Assembly (NCBI RefSeq): GCF_040807025.1
Contig: NC_090967.1
Location: 5,268,001 to 5,332,000, forward strand
Origin: Struthio camelus
Lineage: Eukaryota > Chordata > Aves > Struthioniformes > Struthionidae
DNA length: 64,000 bases
Direction: 5' to 3'
In this document: in pieces, positions 57,346 through 64,000 of the stretch
Position numbering within the stretch: the stretch's first letter is position 1
Layout: each line of letters starts with the position of its first letter
Notes under the pieces: generated by a model
The model's input: only the letters and a program-made list of their open reading frames with translations
Database searches by the model: none
Told to the model about the DNA's origin: nothing
Position numbers and translations under genes: made by a program

Positions 57346-59937
57346 AGATGCTAAACATCAAGTATTAGAAACATGTTGAAACAGCCAGTCTCATTTCTAT
57401 TTAGTCCTAACCAAGAGTTGACTCAAAATACTTCACTCTGAATTCAGTCTTCTCAAAGAGATGCATACAGGCCATTACACAAAGTAGTTTGTCTTATAAA
57501 GGACTTCAGATAAAGCCCATAATAATCTAAGGAAGAGATTTGTTTCTAGCAACTCGGAATAGATACATATATGAAATGTAACAGCACAGAGGGGTTTATT
57601 AGGTGTTAACCGAGAAATAACTAATTTGTAAGAAGGTTGTAGAGAAGAATTCTGGTGATCAGAAATTTCAAAGCCATAAACAAAACCCCCCAAAGTTATC
57701 TGGAAATTAAAGACCAAACTTTCCCTAATTGCAAGTTGATCCGCAACAAGCTTATTCTCGGTTTCACTACAAGTTCGGCATTGTAACGTACATTACAACA
57801 TTCCACCCTAGAAATCAGTTTACTGAGATAAATCAGGTCTTCAGCTGATCAAGCAGGCTGCTGGCAGCAGTCTTGGTGGAGATAAGCTTCCAGACCACAA
57901 CAGCAACCCTGCGCTGTAGGAGCTCTCCTGTCTGCAGCTCACTCCTACGCCTTGGTCCTCTGGAGGAGCTCGACGAGGAGCACGAGAAAAGGGGCTCCGA
58001 CACCCTCAACTCCCACGATTGCCCACTGCCATCACTGGCCTGTGCACGTCCTGCCCCTACCCCTCAGGACAGCTCACGAAGCCCCAGTGCTGTGCCCTGA
58101 GCAAAAGTGACCCCTAGAAGAGATGTCCAAGTCTGTCGCAGCCCTCTCAGGTCGTTCATGACCACTCTACCTCTGTCACCCCTTAATATCATTATTACCA
58201 CACCTCAGGGCTACCACCATCCATCCCCATGCCCAAGCACATTTCAAAAATGGCACGGACTTGCCAAAAACAAAGAGGATGATTTAAGGAAACAAGAATA
58301 ACCATGGAAACATTTGGTTTGACCCAGCCCTATAACTCTTTTGCCTCCTGGGATAATTTCCACAGATCACAACAAGAGCAGCTACAAATGTATTTAACAT
58401 TGTGTTGAACAATGTAGCATGGCTTATCAGATCCAGACTCTTCATGTTTTGATCTGTACAACCAAAAATCACGGAATAATGCAAGGTGCTCTCTGCTCCT
58501 CGTACGTGCAACAATTGCTACACATTATTTCAGTGCAATAAATAACACTTAGGTAGGAGAACACACTGCTGACACACAAGCCCAATCACTACACTGGTCC
58601 TAAGGACATCTACTCATGATACGTTCTTACTTTGTTACATATGAGAGCGCCAATTCTCCTCTTCCTCTACCTGTACAGAAACTTCAACTAGATGAATGGA
58701 GATTATTATTATCTATAAGCTGGCATCAAAACTATTCCTCAAGTATTTGAAGAGCCATTAAATTCAGTTTCTGCCTGAAAGCAGCCGCAGTCACAGGGAC
58801 AACCGATTCTACTGAAACAAGAGAGAAACTGCGAGTCTGTTGATTATTCAGGCTGACATGGAAATGTCATCCTCAAAACACGCTGCTTTTTAATTCATAA
58901 CGATATCAGTGCTTTCTACAGTAAGGAGAGATCCACTCACTGGGCAAGTATCCTGTACTTTGACTGCAGTTATGTGAGGAAACCAGCTACTACTGGCAGT
59001 TAACACGCACGGGGCACGTGCTGCCTCCTGCAGCGGAGCTGGGCGCTCGCAGGGCAGCAGCTCTCCACTTCACCCGAAAACACTCTCATCACCCACCTGT
59101 ATGACTGTAAGGGCAAAGTCAGATGCTGAACTAGATCGCAAGAATTGACCTTAAAGACATCAACTGGACAGAATCATTCTGCAAGCACCTCCTTAACCTT
59201 AATGAACTCTAGGAAGCCCTGCTAACATCCCTCTGATGTATAGTTTTTACTCTTTTCTTAGAAATAAAGACATCCACTATTACCATATCAGGGTATTTTA
59301 AATGCAGCAGGCCAACTTTTCAAAGTGCCAAAGAAGCTTCTGAACTGATTCCTTAAATGATAAGGGAGGCTAAGGTAAGAGCCGGCAGAATACATTGCAC
59401 TGTGGAATTGATTAAACCATCAGATAGAAGTGCTACATGCTTGCATGACCGCTCATGAGAATTTGAGCGTGGTGTAGTTGTTCACAAAATCTGAGAAAAA
59501 ACAGACTTACAAATTGGGAAGGTTTTAAATACTAAGTTCAAAGAGAAATAACTCATTGTATCCTTTCAACTGCAACTACTAATACAGAATTTATCAGCAT
59601 ATCGATAGAGAGAAGTTTTATGGCTATGCTAAAACCAAATCTCTATCAGGTTATCCTTCTCCTCAAATTATTGCTCAAATTCTAGACAAAACGCTGCTGC
59701 CGATCACCCGTTTCCAAAAACCTCCATTTTCTGAGGACACTGCATGTCCTTGGGAGAATATGACCTGTTGGGGAAAGAGCCGAGGCACCTGATGAACGGC
59801 CCTGATAGTCCGGGAATGGTCAGCCATTCCATCCAGGGGCACAAGCATTAACAGCTACTTAGGAACAATATGAGTTTTCTCCCCTTGGCAGGAAAAATCA
59901 TCCCCTGGAGGACTGTAAACACCCAACCTTTCATCTC

Positions 59938-59961
59938 GGAGCCCGCAAGTTGGCGGGCTCC
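59938..59961. repeat. Perfect 9-bp GC hairpin in MED26 intron 1
   Basis: GGAGCCCGC and its exact reverse complement GCGGGCTCC flank a 6-nt loop (aagttg) in otherwise AT-rich DNA. No U-run typical of a Pol III terminator follows directly, and no known RNA family was recognised. Confidence 0.8.
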
Positions 59962-61899
59962 TTGGCTTTAAGGCCAGGCTTTGCTGCAGAGCCAATGGCC
60001 CAATGTGATCATAACGGCACAAAAGAACTCAGTACTCCTATTGCCTGTTATTTATATTTAAACATAGAGCACTCAGGAAGCTGGAATTTGGTGCTCATGA
60101 GGCAAGTTTAATTATTTCTAACCTCTGTAACCCAGTATCGGATAACTTCATGATTTCCTCTTAAGAAAGCCCCACTGAAGCTCAAGTCCTTTTGAAATCC
60201 TGTCTTCGACAGTCCAAAGAAGATAGAACGCGAGGTCAAAAATCAATAGCTCAGGCTGCTACACCGAAACTCTTACACACCAGAGGGGAGAGTGAGGTTT
60301 CACGATACAGTTAAACTCTTAACGCCCCGCTTACTCTGTAGAGAACAATAATACAAAACACAGGCATCCCACCTTCTCAAATATATTTGAAACGTAACTC
60401 CTGACCATTTTCTCTTTTATCTTCCCCTCTTCCTTTTCCGTCTCATTATGCTCCTCTCTATGTAAGAGTTAACTGTAGTTTCCCCAAGGACAAACTATAA
60501 TATTAAGGTTATGCATTTTTCTAGAACATTCTGGACTGTAATTTATATTCAACTATATGCAAATTCTACGTTCCCACCCAATTAGACTCACCCAGCGCAA
60601 GGAGTGCTACATACTGACTATACTACAGCTCAAAGAAAAGCTCTGCTTAAGCGATGACTCAAGTTGCAGAAACATATCGCTGGTTGTAGTCGCACAGGAA
60701 GTTTGCTCGCTGAAGACAAGTTGTGAATGTGTTACCATCTTGGGGAAAACCCATGCTCCTCTACCTTAAGAGGTTCTACCCAGTTTAAAACAAAACAAAA
60801 AAATCAAGTTAGACCTAAAGTACAACGATGACGCTTTGCAAGCTGATTCTGCACGAAAACAATATGCTAGAAGGGAGCTCCATAAAAGTACTGGCTGTCA
60901 CTCTTCGGCAAAACTCCCGCCTCTGCACAATCATCCTTACGGTACAAACTTTCAAAATACACCCAGCTGAGTATGTTGCTGAATACTACAGACAGACTTG
61001 GGTAGAGGGTTTCCCTCCTCCCCAAAAGCTAAGTTAGAAAGACACTTTGTTCAATAAAACAGAACTAATTACATTTTACTTCCAGTGATTCCTCAATAGA
61101 AATTCCCACCACCTACTGCTTGGACATGCTGAAAATTGTATACTTCGACATTAACAATCGCACTTAAGCGTGCACAGCTGCCCCATGAAAGCCATGCCCC
61201 AGAAAACACTGACATGTTGTTAAGTTTAGCAGATTACGCCTCAAATTAAAGCAATTTGCTAGCACTTAAATATTGTTCCAAATGCTAAGAGCACGAATTA
61301 CCCGCAGAAAGAATAATTTAGCTGTTATAATATTGAATAAACAAACCTACAATTGCATTGCACTGAATGTGATGTACTTACCTGTACCTTAAACATTTCT
61401 TTAAAGACCAAGTGCATAATTGGGGCCACATCATACCATGTGCTATACAGGCCAAAAAAAGTTTATCCAAAGTTATCACCAAGCACAAAATGGGTGAGAC
61501 GGGGTTATCAGCTACAACAGATGTGTATTTTTTTTTAAACTATGCTTACCTTCCTTTTTAATTTCAAATCCAATATATCGCAATAACTATGCTCTAAAAG
61601 AAGTGTTTCTGAATTAATATCAAGTTATCTGAGTAGGCAGAATCAATTCTTCCTTTCCCTATCCTGGAACTTACTACAGTCCCTGAAAAAGAGAGACCTG
61701 CGCTCAACAACTGCTGCAGCTCCTTGGAGGAGCTGGAGAAGGATCTCCCCTCTCAGGATCTTGGGGGGGAGTGAAAAAAAGGAAAAGAAAGCTTGAGCTG
61801 CCTTGAGACTGCTTTGATCAGGAGCCAAAAGGTGCCAGAGTAACAGTACTGTTGTGTCTTCAGTCCATAGCAAAAGCCCTGAAGAGATGCAGCAACTCA

Positions 61900-62340
61900 C
61901 ACTTGACACCTCCTAAACCAGGCTCGCCCTCACCTTGGCGCGCACCGCACCAGCAACAGTCGAACGACAAGTCACAGTCGCTACACTAGATCCATGCTTT
62001 TGGGACGCGGGCTCCCTAAGCTGAGGGACGTTATAACTCGAATTGAGTCTCTCCTCCCTCGGGGGTTAGCGACAGCAAACACTTCTGCTGCCTCCCACCC
62101 CAGGGCAACGCGAGGCTGCAGCCCCCTGGCAGCACAAGCTCACCTCGCTGCCGGCCGACAGAGCCGCGTCCCCCTGCCCTCCCTCGCAGGAACGGCGCTG
62201 AGCCGGGGGAGACCGGCTGCCAGGAGCCAGAGCAACCTGAGAAGCTGCCGCCTCGGGTTCCTTGCTGCCCAGGAAGCTCGCGCTAGAGCATCCCTCCGGG
62301 AAGAACGTGCGTCTCGCGCATCGGTTGTCTTTTCCCTACT
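61900..62340. promoter_or_regulatory. Small CpG-rich patch, possible alternative promoter (candidate)
   Basis: This is a local rise in CpG density inside MED26 intron 1. On the minus strand a strong donor-like sequence (CCAAG then GTGAGG, exon end 61934) is present, which would allow a non-coding alternative first exon for MED26. The only nearby minus-strand ATG upstream of it is followed by a stop within a few codons. The assignment is speculative. Confidence 0.3.
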
Positions 62341-64000
62341 GTGTTTCATGATGACAGTGAGAGATCACAGATGTTCATTCTACCCACAACAAGTTGGTTC
62401 ACCCATGAGTCTGAACGGTCTCATGGTTAAATCAAGGAAAGCGTATGACAGTAGTTATTGCCCTTTACGCGCTTGCCTCCCCCAGCCCCCGGGTAATCAA
62501 AGTTCACTTCTGACCAAGGGTCCACGCTACAGCGTGTGCAGACAGGCGCTTGTTGCTACGTGTTGTTCTAGGCTGTTATTAGCTCACAGAAACAGAAGGC
62601 AGCTAAGTTTAGAGGCAGTAAAAGTCATTTGGATTGAGAGAGACTCAACCCCTTAGCGACACAGCCTGAGAAACGGAGGGGTGCCAGTGACTGGAGGTCA
62701 CTGGTTGGACAGCGGTTGGAGCGGGCACTGCTTGGGGCTGCACACGCTCCTCGCTGCCAAAACAGCCGCTTCCCCGAGCCTGTCGTGAGCCAGGTCAGGG
62801 AGCCTAACACACCCCCAGACTGGCCTCGTTTCTGGTAGATTTGAGGCAGGTGAGCTCCCTGGGCCGGCCCAGCACCAGGGAGGGAGCAGGAACGTGCAGC
62901 TGGAGGTGGGCAAGGGGACGGGTCACCGCAGCCCTCCCACGGGCTGTGGCTCCGCTGGCAGTTTCAGCTGGTCTAAGCGTGCAGATTTGAGCCAAGTCAA
63001 TTCAATATTTCATTATTCGGAGCATTATCAGCAGAGCCGTTAGCGTACGGTGGTTTACTCCGGAGTTCACACATCTACCCGTCAGGAACTTCCTCCAGGG
63101 TGTCTGGAAAGGGAAGTTTCCCTGCATTTCCCCAGGACAGCGCCCAGGGCAGCTCCACTACTACAGCGCGACAAAAACACAGGCATCTTTGTACCACACA
63201 CAAGTCACGGCGACAATACAGACTCTGCAAATGAAACTGTTATTCCACTAGGCATCGACTCACCCCCCCCTCACCCCCCCCCAAAAAAGAAAGCAACAGC
63301 AGCAGGGAACGAGGAGGAAGCAAACAGCACATCACTTTTCAGCCCCCCATACCTACTTAAACACTTCAATATCCATTCCTGCCGCCACACCTGTGCCGGT
63401 ACTATTTGTGATCCACCAGAAAGTATATCAGGTAATTAATCTAGATTAAAAACTACCTGGAACAATATACTGTCTTTTCTTTGAGTCCAGATCAATTCCC
63501 CAGTTCAGTTCACCACATGACCCTGCAAACGGTTGCACTGGCCCACGTCAAAGGGGCGTGTGTAGCAGCAATAAGCAGTGCGTGTTATTTAAATTACCAC
63601 TGCTGCTGAAACAAACACTCAAATTACAGCTTAAGAGCAAATGACTGCTGCCATCATCACTGCAACCTGTAGAGTTTCAAGGAATTAACAGCAGCCAGGC
63701 AATTTGGTATTCTCTTTGCTTTGACCCCCCCCAACTCCATGCTTTGTTCCATCAGATTCTGTCTTAGCAGCCCCAGTTACTAACTTTGTAATAGTAAGTC
63801 TTGCTACTGCAAGGGGTACCATGCAAATAAGAGTTTTGGCAGATTTTTTTTTTGAATTTAAAAAAGGTAATAGGCTATATTATCACCAATAACATATTGT
63901 TTCAGACCATCTAGGCAACTGACCAGAAAAGGCAATCACCCATACTAGTTAAATGCACTATCTATGCAAGTATCACAGGCATCTTTGCAACACATTTCCA

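Larger units (their letters stand above)
49454..64000 (-). other. MED26 intron 1 (partial, at least 14.5 kb)
   Basis: Everything to the right of the MED26 exon at 49379-49453 appears intronic. No match to the expected first exon (QQIRDRLLQAIDPQSN-like) was found on the minus strand. The interval holds a CR1 relic (56860-57345), a GC hairpin (59938-59961) and a moderately CpG-rich patch (61900-62340). Open frames in it, including a 220-codon one at 61994-62656, match no family I recognise. Confidence 0.65.

Noticed and set aside
45500-64000. Search for tRNA genes, CRISPR arrays or bacterial-type operons in the right half
   Set aside because: No cloverleaf with A and B boxes, no regularly spaced repeats and no prokaryotic features were seen. 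The window is plainly a vertebrate nuclear locus.

Overview
This is vertebrate nuclear DNA. Genes are split by GT-AG introns, four promoters are CpG islands, and the gene order is the block found in human 19p13.11: EPS15L1, CALR3, C19orf44, CHERP, SLC35E1, MED26. Transposon content is low. The one clear element is an old CR1-type LINE relic, and the introns are short to moderate. I infer a bird, with a crocodilian or another sauropsid as the alternative. The species is not readable from the window.

Layout, left to right. (1) 958-9197, minus strand: first six coding exons of EPS15L1, an endocytic EH-domain adaptor that runs off the left edge. (2) 10741-14259, minus: complete nine-exon CALR3, an ER lectin chaperone of the calreticulin family. 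(3) 14678-19509, plus: complete eight-exon C19orf44 homologue of unknown function, head to head with CALR3 across a shared CpG-island promoter. (4) 21953-33286, minus: complete 17-exon CHERP, a nuclear SURP/CID/RS/G-patch splicing factor, tail to tail with C19orf44. (5) 38958-42591, minus: complete six-exon SLC35E1, a predicted Golgi/ER-type nucleotide-sugar or triose-phosphate transporter family member with a long 3' UTR. (6) 46099 to the right edge, minus: the two downstream coding exons of MED26, a Mediator subunit. Its first coding exon was not found and should lie beyond 64000, so about 14.5 kb at the right is its first intron.

All exon joins were derived by hand from splice sites and reading phase. 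The four complete genes close exactly in frame: CALR3 421 aa, C19orf44 647 aa, CHERP 910 aa, SLC35E1 404 aa. The genes are not an operon. What they share is promoter and 3'-end architecture: a divergent CALR3/C19orf44 promoter with a ZNF143-type motif and several CCAAT boxes, overlapping C19orf44/CHERP polyadenylation sites, and closely spaced same-strand neighbours.

I found no evidence of an undescribed gene system. The observations most worth a second look are a KEDL-type C terminus on CALR3, an exact 60-bp tandem duplication beside a CALR3 splice acceptor, a frame-compatible alternative last exon for CHERP, a spliced-looking antisense transcript at the CHERP promoter, a GC-rich minisatellite in SLC35E1 intron 1, and a near-perfect 29-bp palindrome in a CHERP intron.
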